A program made the translations under genes and the position numbers. From contig NZ_LGHK01000026.1 in NCBI RefSeq assembly GCF_001908235.1, positions 1 through 64,000 on the forward strand: 64,000 nucleotides of DNA, written 5' to 3'. Under the pieces are notes generated by a model. That model had not been told where the DNA came from. It was given only the letters and a program-made list of their open reading frames with translations, and did no database searches. Of this stretch, positions 7,420 to 14,277 are shown one piece after another. This DNA comes from Bradyrhizobium sp. NAS96.2 (lineage in GTDB: Bacteria; Pseudomonadota; Alphaproteobacteria; Rhizobiales; Xanthobacteraceae). The first letter of the stretch is position 1. Each line of letters opens with the position of its first letter.

Positions 7420-8106
7420 CTAAAGTACCTTGCGAAGTTTGAGAATGATGATGCCGGGGCGGGGGCGAGGGTCGGCGTGATCGAAAAACGCTTTGCTATT
7501 CATCACATCGATATAGTTGGTCGATGACCGTTCATAATGCCGCTCGACTTCGATGCTCATCTCTGGGTGAAATTTCTTACCGATGTCCCAGTCGATTGTG
7601 ATCGGCTCAGCAATCGTCGCCGCGTGGTTAGTATCGACGCCCAGCAAGAATATTCCACCCTTTGCTACTACTCGCTTGATCTCCGCGATTGTTTGATCGA
7701 GATCATCGACATGGTCGAGCGCATTGAAGCAGGAAACGATGTCGAAATGGCCGTCCGGATAGGGGATACTTTCGGAATGAGCCGTCACATATGTCATCTT
7801 GTGGCTATCAGTTCCCAGCTTTTGATAGAGGTTAGCCAGCGGGTCGAGGCCAACGCGTTCGACCGTCATGTCGGCCCACTCTAATGTACCAAGTGGGCCG
7901 CAGCCGATATCGAGCACTCTCTTGCCGCGATAATCGTCTAAGGCCAGATCAACCAATTGGGTGAAGCAGGGTTCATAGATGCCGGACATTCGTTGCTGAG
8001 CCCGCAGTTTCATCCAAAACGCGAACTCGAATGCGCGTTTGGCGAAAACATCGGCGTTGATCGCTTTGAGCGTCGGCAAGAGGCGGTCCAGTGAGCGCGC
8101 CAGCAT
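7420..8106 (-). CDS. Class I SAM-dependent methyltransferase
   Basis: The product contains a SAM-binding motif I (VLDIGCGPLG) and the downstream motif DIVSCFNALDHVDD, as in Methyltransf_11-type enzymes. I chose ATG 8106 (MLARSLDRLLPTLKAINADV), giving 228 aa; the frame continues upstream to a TTG at 8370, but that extension lacks methyltransferase features. The substrate is unknown. Its base composition is visibly richer in A/T than the surrounding chromosome, and it adjoins the integrase, so acquisition by transfer is plausible. Confidence 0.75.
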   Translation of the reverse strand: MLARSLDRLLPTLKAINADVFAKRAFEFAFWMKLRAQQRMSGIYEPCFTQLVDLALDDYRGKRVLDIGCGPLGTLEWADMTVERVGLDPLANLYQKLGTDSHKMTYVTAHSESIPYPDGHFDIVSCFNALDHVDDLDQTIAEIKRVVAKGGIFLLGVDTNHAATIAEPITIDWDIGKKFHPEMSIEVERHYERSSTNYIDVMNSKAFFDHADPRPRPGIIILKLRKVL

Positions 8107-8453
8107 CGGCACAAGCCTTTCTCTCTCTATGGGCGAGCCGTCAAAGCCACTGTCCGTCCAGCGGTGCACGGCCGTCGCCCCCTTGGGGAAAGCATAGGTT
8201 CGAGTGAGTTTCAAAGGCGCGCGTGGATTACCCCATTTGCGTACGACCGTTGCCGTCGCCAGGGAGCCCCATCGCGGAGCGCCATTACGGCCGAACCGGA
8301 AATCCGGCCAATTGAACGGATTGTCTTTCGGGTGGAGGCTTTGCCGCGCCGTCCCCGCGGGTGTGAACAAGCCCGCAATCGCTGCAATCCGCCACGATTT
8401 CGCAACTCTTTGGTAAGCCAGCGGCGATAGGCGTGATCCCGGGGGATGATGTG

Positions 8454-8717
8454 ATGGCTCTTGGGTCCAAGAAGCGCGAAGCGCGCAAATCGCTGCGTCA
8501 GTCCGGCTGGATCACGCTCGATGGCGGGTTCGCGGCGCGGCCCTGCGTGGTCGAGGACATGTCCTCGACCGGCGCAAAAATCACGGTCCAGGACAACAAC
8601 ACGCTGCCGGCCAAGCTGCGGCTGGCGTTTTCGCGCGACGCCCGCACCGGGCGCGCCTGCGAGGTGGTCTGGCGCGAGGCAGGACGTTCGGCGTCAAATT
8701 CGTGCGCTGACGCGTGA
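8454..8717 (+). CDS. PilZ-domain protein with an apparent C-terminal frameshift
   Basis: ATG 8454 has GGGGGA upstream. The product starts MALGSKKREARKSLRQSGWI and carries a PilZ-like core (ARPCVVEDMSSTGAKI), so cyclic di-GMP binding is the family expectation. The last residues read WREAGRSASNSCADA, unlike the family. Adding one C near 8675 restores WRRGRTFGVKFVR and a stop at 8710, which is the ending I recall for relatives. The gene therefore has either a one-base deletion or a sequence error. The frameshifted frame ends within a dispersed repeat. Confidence 0.75.
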   Translation: MALGSKKREARKSLRQSGWITLDGGFAARPCVVEDMSSTGAKITVQDNNTLPAKLRLAFSRDARTGRACEVVWREAGRSASNSCADA

Positions 8718-8756
8718 TCCGGAAAAGTGGACGCCGGTTTTCCGAAAAGATCGCGC
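8712..8756. repeat. Dispersed palindromic element, copy 1
   Basis: Degenerate copy of a palindrome of about 45 bp with the core GATCCGGAAAAGTG and CGGTTTTCCGAAAAGATC. Related copies lie at 9087, 16294, 21585 and 58161, always between genes or at gene ends. Such elements are abundant in Bradyrhizobium and Rhodopseudomonas genomes. Confidence 0.7.
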
Positions 8757-8811
8757 CATAAAAAGGAGAAGCCAGGTCACGATGCGACCCCTTCGCAGCA
8801 TGATCTAGCCT

Positions 8812-8842
8812 CATCCGGCCGCGCGCGATAAAAGGCCGGATG
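8812..8842 (+). promoter_or_regulatory. Hairpin enclosing the start codon of the next gene
   Basis: CATCCGGCC at 8812-8820 pairs perfectly with GGCCGGATG at 8834-8842, and the last three bases are the ATG of the next gene. In RNA this would bury the start codon and leave no free ribosome binding site. Function is inferred from position only. Confidence 0.4.
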
Positions 8843-9085
8843 CGCAAGACCTGTTTCGCCTTCATCGCCGTCCTGCTCCCCGCCGCAGCGCTCGCCCAAG
8901 CCGGCGATCGCCGCAATTTCCAGACGCCGCCCGATGCCGGCAGGACCTTGCCGTCAAAATCCGTGACGCGCCGCAATCCCTGCGCGTCCTACGGACCAGG
9001 CTTCGTCAAGGTCGAAGGCACCGACACCTGCGTGAAACTCGGTGGCGCCGTCAGTGTTGGTGCGGGGATGTCCAGCGGACGTTGA
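8840..9085 (+). CDS. Small secreted protein with porin-like signature
   Basis: The 81-aa product has a signal peptide (MRKTCFAFIAVLLPAAALA, cleavage near ALAQA). Its C-terminal half, PCASYGPGFVKVEGTDTCVK, matches the conserved N-terminal motif of rhizobial porins (Porin_2 type), in which the two cysteines flank the first beta strand. No barrel follows, so it is either a small standalone family or a truncated porin. The start codon lies inside a perfect hairpin. Confidence 0.65.
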   Translation: MRKTCFAFIAVLLPAAALAQAGDRRNFQTPPDAGRTLPSKSVTRRNPCASYGPGFVKVEGTDTCVKLGGAVSVGAGMSSGR

Positions 9086-9086
9086 A

Positions 9087-9131
9087 GCATGATCCGGAAA
9101 AGTGCGAAGCGGTTTTCCGAAAGATTAGGCT
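9087..9131. repeat. Dispersed palindromic element, copy 2
   Basis: GCATGATCCGGAAAAGTG followed by CGGTTTTCCGAAAGATTA. The right arm is degenerate. It lies between the porin-like gene and the convergent glutathione S-transferase gene. Confidence 0.75.
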
Positions 9132-9147
9132 CTAACCGCCTTGCCGC

Positions 9148-9790
9148 TCACGACATCGGCGGCGCGACGATGCGGACAAAGGCCGGCCGCTGCGCGATCT
9201 CGCCGAACCAGCGCTCGAGATTGGGCAGCTTCGGCTTGGTGAGGCCCTCGACGCCGAACCAGCGCCGCGCAAAAGCGCCGAGCGCGATGTCGGCGATGGT
9301 GAACTGATCGCCCTCGAAGAAGCGGTGCGTTGCAAGCTGCGCCTCGGCGACCCGCCACACCACGGCCTCGGCATCGGCGTCCTTCTGGATCTTGGCCATG
9401 TCGCGCTGCTCCGGCGGCGTGCGCACGATCCCCCCAGAACACCGGGCGGTCGACCGGTTGCAGCGTCGACAGCGTCCAGTCGAGCCAGCGATCGACGCCG
9501 GCGCGCGCCTTCGGCGCCTGCGGATAGATCGGCGAGCCTTGACCGTACGCCATGCAGAGATAGCGCATCACCGAATTGGATTCCCACAGCACATAGTCGC
9601 CGTCGACCAGCGTCGGGACGCGGCCGTTCGGATTCATCCCGAGATATTCGGGCTGATCGTTCTTGCCGAACTGCATGCCGGCATCGATGCGCTGATAGGG
9701 AAGGTCGAGCTCGGCGAGACACCAGAGCACCTTCTGCACGTTGACCGAATTGGCCCGGCCCCAGATCGTCAGTTGCGGCTTGCTGTCCAT
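9148..9790 (-). pseudogene. Glutathione S-transferase, interrupted by a +1 frameshift
   Basis: Two frames together encode a complete GST of about 213 aa. The N-terminal thioredoxin-fold part reads MDSKPQLTIWGRANSVNVQK, with NPNGRVPTLVDG and ESNSVMRYL for glutathione binding. The C-terminal helical part starts at RTPPEQRDMAKIQ and has GDQFTIADIALG. The frames join at a run of six C on the plus strand (9430-9435); five would restore WGIVRTPPEQRD. The total span of 643 bases is one more than a multiple of three. It may be a genuine pseudogene or a homopolymer error. The enzyme would conjugate glutathione to electrophiles. Confidence 0.85.
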
Positions 9791-9875
9791 CTCGCGATTC
9801 TTCCCGCTGTTGTGCTTTGCGCGCGTTCTTAGCCGAAACGCCGGGGAAAAGCGCGCGGTGAATTGTATCGAGAGC

Positions 9876-9912
9876 AAAAAAAAGAGGCTCCACCGCATCG
9901 CGGCAGAGCCTC
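9876..9912 (-). terminator. Intrinsic terminator
   Basis: On the minus strand GAGGCTC pairs with GAGCCTC around a GC-rich stem, followed by eight T residues. It lies just downstream of the 26-aa gene at 9938-10018 and strongly supports that gene being transcribed alone. Confidence 0.8.
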
Positions 9913-9937
9913 GCTCATACGCAGCATCAAAACGCGG

Positions 9938-10018
9938 TCAGCGACCGAACAACAACCACAGCACGATGATCACCGGGATCGGCACACCCAACAGCCAAAG
10001 CAGAATTCCTTTTCCCAT
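9938..10018 (-). CDS. 26-aa single-helix membrane peptide
   Basis: The gene reads MGKGILLWLLGVPIPVIIVL and ends WLLFGR: one hydrophobic helix with basic ends. AGGAG lies eight bases before the ATG, and a strong terminator follows the stop, so this is a well-formed independent gene despite its size. Similar peptides are frequent in Bradyrhizobium as I recall. Function is unknown. Confidence 0.7.
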   Translation of the reverse strand: MGKGILLWLLGVPIPVIIVLWLLFGR

Positions 10019-10172
10019 CTCGTTGTCTCCTCGCATTCAATGTATGAGGAGGCAACTTCAACGGTTGCGACACGTTCCTAGAGATTGTCTCGCCTCGCGA
10101 TTGTCCCGCCCGTCAGCGATGGAGACGTGCGGACAGGAACGTGCGTTCGGGTGCGGCGTTTACTTTCGCGTC

Positions 10173-10625
10173 TTACCAGTGGCCGGTGTTGGGCATCGAG
10201 GCCCACGGTTCGGCAGGCGCCTTCGGATCGCCTTTCTGCAGGATCTCGATCGAGTGCAGGTCGGGCGAACGCACGAACGCCATATTGCCGTCGCGCGGCG
10301 GGCGATTGATGGTGACGCCCATCTTCATCAGCTTCTCGCAGGTCGCGTAGATATCATCGACCTCGTAGGCGAGATGGCCGAAATGGCGGTCTTCGCCGTA
10401 CTTCTCCTCGTCCCAATTGTAGGTCAATTCGACCAGCGGCGCGCCGCGGGTCTGAGGCAGCGACTTGAGCAGATGGAGGTCTTCCTCCGCGCAGAGAAAC
10501 ACCAGCGTGAAGCGGCCCTTGTCATTGTCGATGCGGCGCACTTCCTTCAGCCCGAGTGCGTCCTGATAGAATTTCATCGCGACATCGAGATTGCGGACGC
10601 GCAGCATGGTGTGCAGATAGCGCAT
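10173..10625 (-). CDS. gloA: Lactoylglutathione lyase (glyoxalase I)
   Basis: This 150-aa VOC-family enzyme starts MRYLHTMLRVRNLDVAMKFY, as in gamma and alphaproteobacterial GloA. The four metal ligands are recognisable: His5, Glu66 (VELTYNW), His84 (HFGHLAYEV) and Glu127 (SIEILQK). It converts the hemithioacetal of methylglyoxal and glutathione to S-lactoylglutathione in the cytosol. Relative to the E. coli enzyme it has a slightly longer loop before VELTYNW and a C-terminal tail. It stands alone, with ribosome binding site AGGA upstream. Confidence 0.92.
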   Translation of the reverse strand: MRYLHTMLRVRNLDVAMKFYQDALGLKEVRRIDNDKGRFTLVFLCAEEDLHLLKSLPQTRGAPLVELTYNWDEEKYGEDRHFGHLAYEVDDIYATCEKLMKMGVTINRPPRDGNMAFVRSPDLHSIEILQKGDPKAPAEPWASMPNTGHW

Positions 10626-10814
10626 TGTTGTCCTCCTGGCAGGTTCAGATTCTTGCAGAGATGCTTGTTTGGGCGGGATGGTCGGGGACGAAAAATAGCA
10701 GCAAATCGCATCAAGGGGCAGCGCTAACGTGCGGGTCTGCCCCGCTGCCGTTCGCGCTTTCCCGCCATTCGTGATCGCGATTGCGTGAACGCTCGATCCC
10801 TTAACGGAATCCCG

Positions 10815-11007
10815 TCAGGCCGGCGGGCCGTGCCGCGCCTCCCTGCGCTGAGCGATGTTCCGGATCGCGCAGGCCATGAACCAGATGACGAGAGCGAACA
10901 GCAGGCCGGCGTAGAGGCCGAAAAAGGGGCCATGTGTTGCCGCTCAGGTATCGCTCGATCTCGGCGAACTGAAAGCATCCGATGCTGCCGAACCAGATCA
11001 GCCGCAC
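10815..11007 (-). pseudogene. Small membrane protein gene with frameshift and upstream in-frame stop
   Basis: From GTG 11007 the frame reads MRLIWFGSIGCFQFAEIERY and then loses sense after NTWPLF. If one base is removed from the run of five A at 10921-10925 (plus strand), the frame continues GLYAGLLFALVIWFMACAIR and ends at 10815, giving a 63-aa membrane protein with two hydrophobic segments. Upstream, in frame, MSEDQSSADLAPIMWK starts at 11061 and is separated from this part by a single TGA. The locus therefore carries two lesions relative to a plausible intact gene spanning 10815-11061. Confidence 0.6.
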
Positions 11008-11176
11008 GAATCATTTCCACATGATCGGCGCGAGATCGGCTGACGATTGGTCTTCTGACATGGGCTGCCCCTGACGCCACGCCTTGCTAGCACTCAGGGG
11101 TTGCCGCCCAATTGGCGCAGTATCTAAAGCTTTATGCGCCGCCGCATCGCCGCAAGCATGCGCGCACGCGATACGA

Positions 11177-11214
11177 GAAAGCCCCGCCCAGGATAATTCC
11201 AGGACAGGGCTTTC
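11177..11214 (-). terminator. Terminator-like hairpin
   Basis: GAAAGCCC pairs with GGGCTTTC (eight perfect pairs). On the minus strand the sequence after the stem is TCTCGTAT, so the U-tract is weak. Confidence 0.45.
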
Positions 11215-11305
11215 GTGGTCGAGCCTTGGAGGCACGTGCCTCTATCTCATTGAATGCCCATCACCGCCAATCAAGGACGCGCGAGGTTGGACATCATCTA
11301 AAAAG

Positions 11306-11329
11306 CAAAACCCCGCGAGCGGGCTCGCG
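11306..11329 (-). terminator. Intrinsic terminator
   Basis: On the minus strand CGCGAGC pairs with GCTCGCG around a two-base loop and is followed by GGGTTTTGCTTTTT. It has the T-rich tail expected for minus-strand termination. Confidence 0.6.
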
Positions 11330-11413
11330 AGGCCTGATGCCGACCGGCCTTGGGGAGATCGTGCGGGCAACCGGACACCTAACGGTGCTCGCCGCGGAAG
11401 GTTCCGCCACCGC

Positions 11414-11451
11414 AAAAACAGAAAGCCCCGCAGGCTGGATGCGGGGCTTTC
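11414..11451 (-). terminator. Intrinsic terminator with 12-bp perfect stem
   Basis: GAAAGCCCCGCA (11421-11432) pairs perfectly with TGCGGGGCTTTC (11440-11451). On the minus strand TGTTTTTGC follows. No gene ends immediately upstream on this strand; the nearest coding-like sequence is the fragment at 11546-11635. Confidence 0.65.
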
Positions 11452-11545
11452 CCAGCTGACGGACTGGGGATCTCTCAGGGCGTGAGCCGTCAACTGTTGG
11501 CGTCAAACTTAAGGTTGAATTTATAAAATGCAACAGCGCCGCGTA

Positions 11546-11635
11546 GACGGAATATGTTCGTCCCACAGCGCTGCGCCGGATGCTGGGCCCTGAAATCCCC
11601 AGTGCCATTGTGTCGACCCACAGCGCAAAAGGTTC
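11546..11635 (-). repeat. Gene-fragment-like repeat, copy A
   Basis: This segment resembles 17763-17851, with 24 consecutive identical bases (11583-11606). Read on the minus strand both encode HWGFQGP in an open frame that soon stops. It may be the remnant of a small gene family or a non-coding repeat. Confidence 0.45.
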
Positions 11636-11688
11636 AAAAGACCGTTGGGATTCTCGCCGGATTGCCGTGAGCTTGCAAAGTGTCGGCT

Positions 11689-11918
11689 TCAGGAGCGGCC
11701 CGGTTTCCAATTGGGCTGCGGCTCGTATTCATCAACCTGCTCGACGCGATAGGCCGCAGGCAGGATCCGACCACCCATTTCATCCGCGAGCGGAACATTT
11801 TCTCATCCGCGAGCGGAACATTTTCCACCAAGCCATCGATGAGCGCGGCCTCCCAGACTTCCTTCTCGGTCGCGAACGATCTGCCAAGCTGTGTCTTGCC
11901 GCGAAACAGGGCGTACAT
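11689..11918 (-). pseudogene. Small conserved protein disrupted by a 23-bp tandem duplication
   Basis: ATG 11918 follows a perfect GGAGGTG site. The product starts MYALFRGKTQLGRSFATEKE and continues EVWEAALIDGLVENVPLADE, a small rhizobial family I recognise but whose function I do not know. A 23-base unit is present twice in tandem (11781-11803 and 11804-11826), shifting the frame. With one unit removed, the frame continues MGGRILPAAYRVEQVDEYEP and QPNWKPGRS to a stop at 11689, giving 68 aa and the expected C-terminus. As it stands, the protein ends in unrelated residues. A hairpin resembling a terminator lies in its leader. Confidence 0.75.
11781..11826. repeat. 23-bp tandem duplication
   Basis: Two adjacent 23-base units starting CATCCGCGAGCGGAACATTT differ only in their last base. 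The duplication adds a number of bases not divisible by three and breaks the gene at 11689-11918. Confidence 0.95.
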
Positions 11919-11933
11919 AGGCACCTCCAGAAT

Positions 11934-11972
11934 CAAAACCCCGCCAGTTACCGAAGTAGCTGACGGGGCTTG
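11934..11972 (-). terminator. Terminator or attenuator hairpin in leader of the 11918 gene
   Basis: On the minus strand CCCCGTCAGCTA pairs imperfectly with TAACTGGCGGGG and is followed by TTTTGATTC, only a few bases before the GGAGGTG site of the next gene. It could end an upstream transcript or act as an attenuator. Confidence 0.5.
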
Positions 11973-12099
11973 TTGAGCTGATATTTCCGGTGGATTTCTC
12001 CCTCGTTGTATCGCTCGTCACACCAACGGCTGAACTGAAAATCCGTTCCTGTTCCCGTACGCTGTTTTTGTCGACGGTGAGTTTGCACCAGGGGCGCAC

Positions 12100-12333
12100 C
12101 TACTTCTTTGCGTTGTCCTTTTTGGCTGCGCCCTTTGCTGCGTCCTTTGTCTCGGACTGGTTGGCCCGGTTCACGTTCATGCCGGTGGTGTCCATGGAAC
12201 CTTTCTCGGTGGCGCCATGGGTTTTCTCGGGGCGCTCCATGCCGGATTGCGGGGCCGGACCGGCATTCTGGGCGAGGGCGGAGGCGCTGACGACGGCGAG
12301 CGCAGCGATGAAAATGATTATGAGCTTGCTCAT
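12100..12333 (-). CDS. Small secreted hydrophilic protein
   Basis: The 77-aa product has a signal peptide (MSKLIIIFIAALAVVSASAL, cleavage near ALAQN). The mature part is low-complexity and basic at the end (KDAAKGAAKKDNAKK), with repeated Gly, Met and Glu. It resembles small periplasmic proteins of unknown function common in Bradyrhizobium. GGGGAT precedes the ATG. Confidence 0.65.
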   Translation of the reverse strand: MSKLIIIFIAALAVVSASALAQNAGPAPQSGMERPEKTHGATEKGSMDTTGMNVNRANQSETKDAAKGAAKKDNAKK

Positions 12334-12491
12334 GGATATCCCCTGACGTCACCCACGACTACCTGCGCGCAGTCGAGTTGTTCCGTCTGGTGGATGCGAG
12401 CAAAAGCTGATCGCGCCCCGCGGCTGATGCGCAATGTGCAGCAACCGGCATTGCTGCCCAGCCGATCAAACGCGGTTGGGTGGTTCCGCTC

Positions 12492-12665
12492 TCACACCTT
12501 GATGTCGAGAATGGTCTCAACGGCGTCACGGTCGGCCTGGTTCTTCGCTGCGAATACATCCAGCACATCCGCATTGATGATGCGCGGCTGCTCCTTCGCC
12601 GTCTGATCGACGACGAGTTGCACCCTGGCTTGCGTCACTTCGACAGGTACGGGGTAAATGAGCAT
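12492..12665 (-). CDS. Small hypothetical protein, 57 aa
   Basis: The frame starts at ATG 12665 with GGAGGGAGAG upstream and reads MLIYPVPVEVTQARVQLVVD, ending DRDAVETILDIKV. The composition is that of a soluble mixed alpha/beta peptide. No family was recognised; the strong ribosome binding site supports expression. Confidence 0.6.
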   Translation of the reverse strand: MLIYPVPVEVTQARVQLVVDQTAKEQPRIINADVLDVFAAKNQADRDAVETILDIKV

Positions 12666-12833
12666 GGCTCTCTCCCTCCGGCGGTCCGAACCTTGTCAGG
12701 GCTTTCTTAACGACTTGTTAGCGTCCGGATCCGCGCTTTCGGCCCGAATCGGCGGCCGGGCGGTATCGGCGTGCTCGCGCGCCGCCCGGCTTGGCGTCAT
12801 ACTGCGGCCGTTCAGGACCGGACGGCGCGATCG

Positions 12834-13181
12834 ATGCGGAACGGGCTCTATTCGATCCATATCCATATGACCGACGGCGTGCGCGGTCGCGACAGTGGCG
12901 TCCTGATCCTGCGGGATGGTCTCCTGATCGGCGGCGGGCCGTATTTCTGGTCGATCGGCGCCTACACGGCCGGCGAGGGCACCTGGAAGGGGCACCTCAG
13001 GACCAACCAGCACTCGCCGTTTTCCGATCCGTTCGCCCGGCCGCTGTTCGCCGGGCAGGAGGTGACGAGCGGCTTCTCCGGCACCTTCAGCGGCGACCAG
13101 GCCGAGGTGTTGGGGACGGTGCTGGTCGGAACCCGCAGCTTGAGCTTCCAGGCAACCCTGAAACGCCTGGCGGACGCCTGA
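12834..13181 (+). CDS. GrlR-family regulatory protein
   Basis: ATG 12834 begins MRNGLYSIHIHMTDGVRGRD, the characteristic opening of GrlR-like proteins. It continues with beta-rich repeats (SGVLILRDGLLIGGGPYFW, GTWKGHLRTNQHS, GFSGTFSGDQAEV). GrlR represses type III secretion genes in enteropathogenic E. coli by binding GrlA. Related single-domain proteins are widespread in rhizobia without a known partner, and no secretion genes or GrlA occur here, so only the fold is assigned. Length (115 aa) fits the family. Confidence 0.7.
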   Translation: MRNGLYSIHIHMTDGVRGRDSGVLILRDGLLIGGGPYFWSIGAYTAGEGTWKGHLRTNQHSPFSDPFARPLFAGQEVTSGFSGTFSGDQAEVLGTVLVGTRSLSFQATLKRLADA

Positions 13182-13424
13182 TCGGGCGAGGCTGTGGACG
13201 AGTGCGCGGCAAGCGCCGAAGCCTGTTGAGGAAACGGGCTTACGGCCCCTGTGAATTTGCTGCGGACAAGCGCGGGATATGTTGTGGATTCCACAGCAGC
13301 CGGTGATCAGGACATCCCCGCCGGCGCCATACCGGGCCACCGCTAACCCTACCGAGTTAGGTTAAGCGTGGCATTGCGTTGCCACCACCTGCGATTGCGC
13401 TAGAGATGGTCGCAGGTGATAGCC

Positions 13425-13610
13425 ATGATGCCGTCGTTCCATAGCGCTGACAGACCGACCCACCGGCGTGTGATGGTGGTGGGCGTGCTGTTCTGTTCCG
13501 TCTTTATGGTGATCAGCTTCTGGCTTCGGCCGCAGCCGGACAGTGGCAAGGTACTCGTAAAGGCGGACCGGCTGGTCCGCACGGCGGGAGAGGCGCGCAA
13601 GGCAAACTGA
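13425..13610 (+). CDS. Small single-pass membrane protein, 61 aa
   Basis: The product (MMPSFHSADRPTHRRVMVVG) has one hydrophobic segment (VMVVGVLFCSVFMVISFWL) followed by a basic C-terminal tail. Adjacent ATG codons at 13425 and 13428 are both possible, with AGGTG upstream. A GTG at 13416 is a further alternative. No family was recognised. Confidence 0.5.
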   Translation: MMPSFHSADRPTHRRVMVVGVLFCSVFMVISFWLRPQPDSGKVLVKADRLVRTAGEARKAN

Positions 13611-13641
13611 GGCGCGGCAAATCCCGGGACGACGCCGGCGT

Positions 13642-13743
13642 TCAGTCCGGCAGCTTCCCGTTCGGATGCTTGTGATACACCGCGATGCCGATAAAGCCGG
13701 CAAAGCCCATCACGTTCAGCAGCAGTTCCATCCACGCCGGCAT
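13642..13743 (-). CDS. 33-aa membrane peptide
   Basis: The frame reads MPAWMELLLNVMGFAGFIGI and ends AVYHKHPNGKLPD, with GAGG upstream of the ATG. It has a single hydrophobic helix and a short hydrophilic tail. Peptides of this type recur in Bradyrhizobium chromosomes as I recall. Function is unknown. Confidence 0.5.
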   Translation of the reverse strand: MPAWMELLLNVMGFAGFIGIAVYHKHPNGKLPD

Positions 13744-13915
13744 CGATGCCAACCTCGCTCACTTCGCAGCTAATCACTGAGGTTGTGTTTTTGTTCCGGC
13801 GCTAACCGATGGTAGCTCTGCGCTATCGCATGGCTGGGGAACCGGAACAGGCGTTTTGCTGCAACCATCCCAATCCGCTCGCGTTGGTGCACATAACGAC
13901 GTGAGGAGGTTGCGC

Positions 13916-14191
13916 ATGAAAAGGACATTGGCAGTTTTGGCCACAGTTGCGACGGTTGGCGCAACGATGGTCAGCGCGCCGGCGCAGGCGCGTCATATCG
14001 GACCTGGCCTGGCGTTCGGTCTGGCCGCCGGCGCGCTCGCCGCGGGCGCGGCCGGTGCGTATTACGGCCCAGGCTATTATTACGGGCCCGGCTACGGTTA
14101 TTACGGCCCGCGCTACGGCTACTACGACGACGGTTACGCCTACTATCGCGGTCCGTATTACCGGCACCACTACTATCGCCACTATTGGTAA
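13916..14191 (+). CDS. Secreted Gly/Tyr-rich protein
   Basis: ATG 13916 has a strong GAGGAGG site. The 91-aa product has a signal peptide (MKRTLAVLATVATVGATMVS, cleavage near AQA-RH). An Ala/Gly segment and then repeats rich in Tyr, Gly and His follow (YYGPGYYYGPGYGYYGPRYG). Many rhizobial envelope proteins have this composition; function is unknown. A terminator follows directly. The protein at 19110 on the other strand is similar in design. Confidence 0.75.
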   Translation: MKRTLAVLATVATVGATMVSAPAQARHIGPGLAFGLAAGALAAGAAGAYYGPGYYYGPGYGYYGPRYGYYDDGYAYYRGPYYRHHYYRHYW

Positions 14192-14198
14192 CGGCGAC

Positions 14199-14231
14199 GA
14201 GCCCGGAGCACATCGCTCCGGGCTTTCTCAT
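14199..14231 (+). terminator. Intrinsic terminator
   Basis: AGCCCGGAGC pairs with GCTCCGGGCT, followed by TTCTCATTT. It directly follows the Gly/Tyr-rich gene. Confidence 0.75.
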
Positions 14232-14277
14232 TTGTGCGTCATGATGCGATAGCGCGGGAATGCGCGCGTGGACGACA

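Larger units (their letters stand above)
11062..11688. other. Gene-poor region with three minus-strand terminator hairpins
   Basis: No credible protein gene was found. The stretch contains hairpins at 11177-11214, 11311-11329 and 11421-11451, and a fragment at 11546-11635 that resembles sequence at 17763-17851. The spacing of terminators suggests short untranslated transcripts on the minus strand. Confidence 0.5.

Noticed and set aside
8107..8370. N-terminal extension of the methyltransferase to TTG 8370
   Set aside because: The extra 88 codons lack methyltransferase features, and the start codon is rare; an internal ATG fits the family better.
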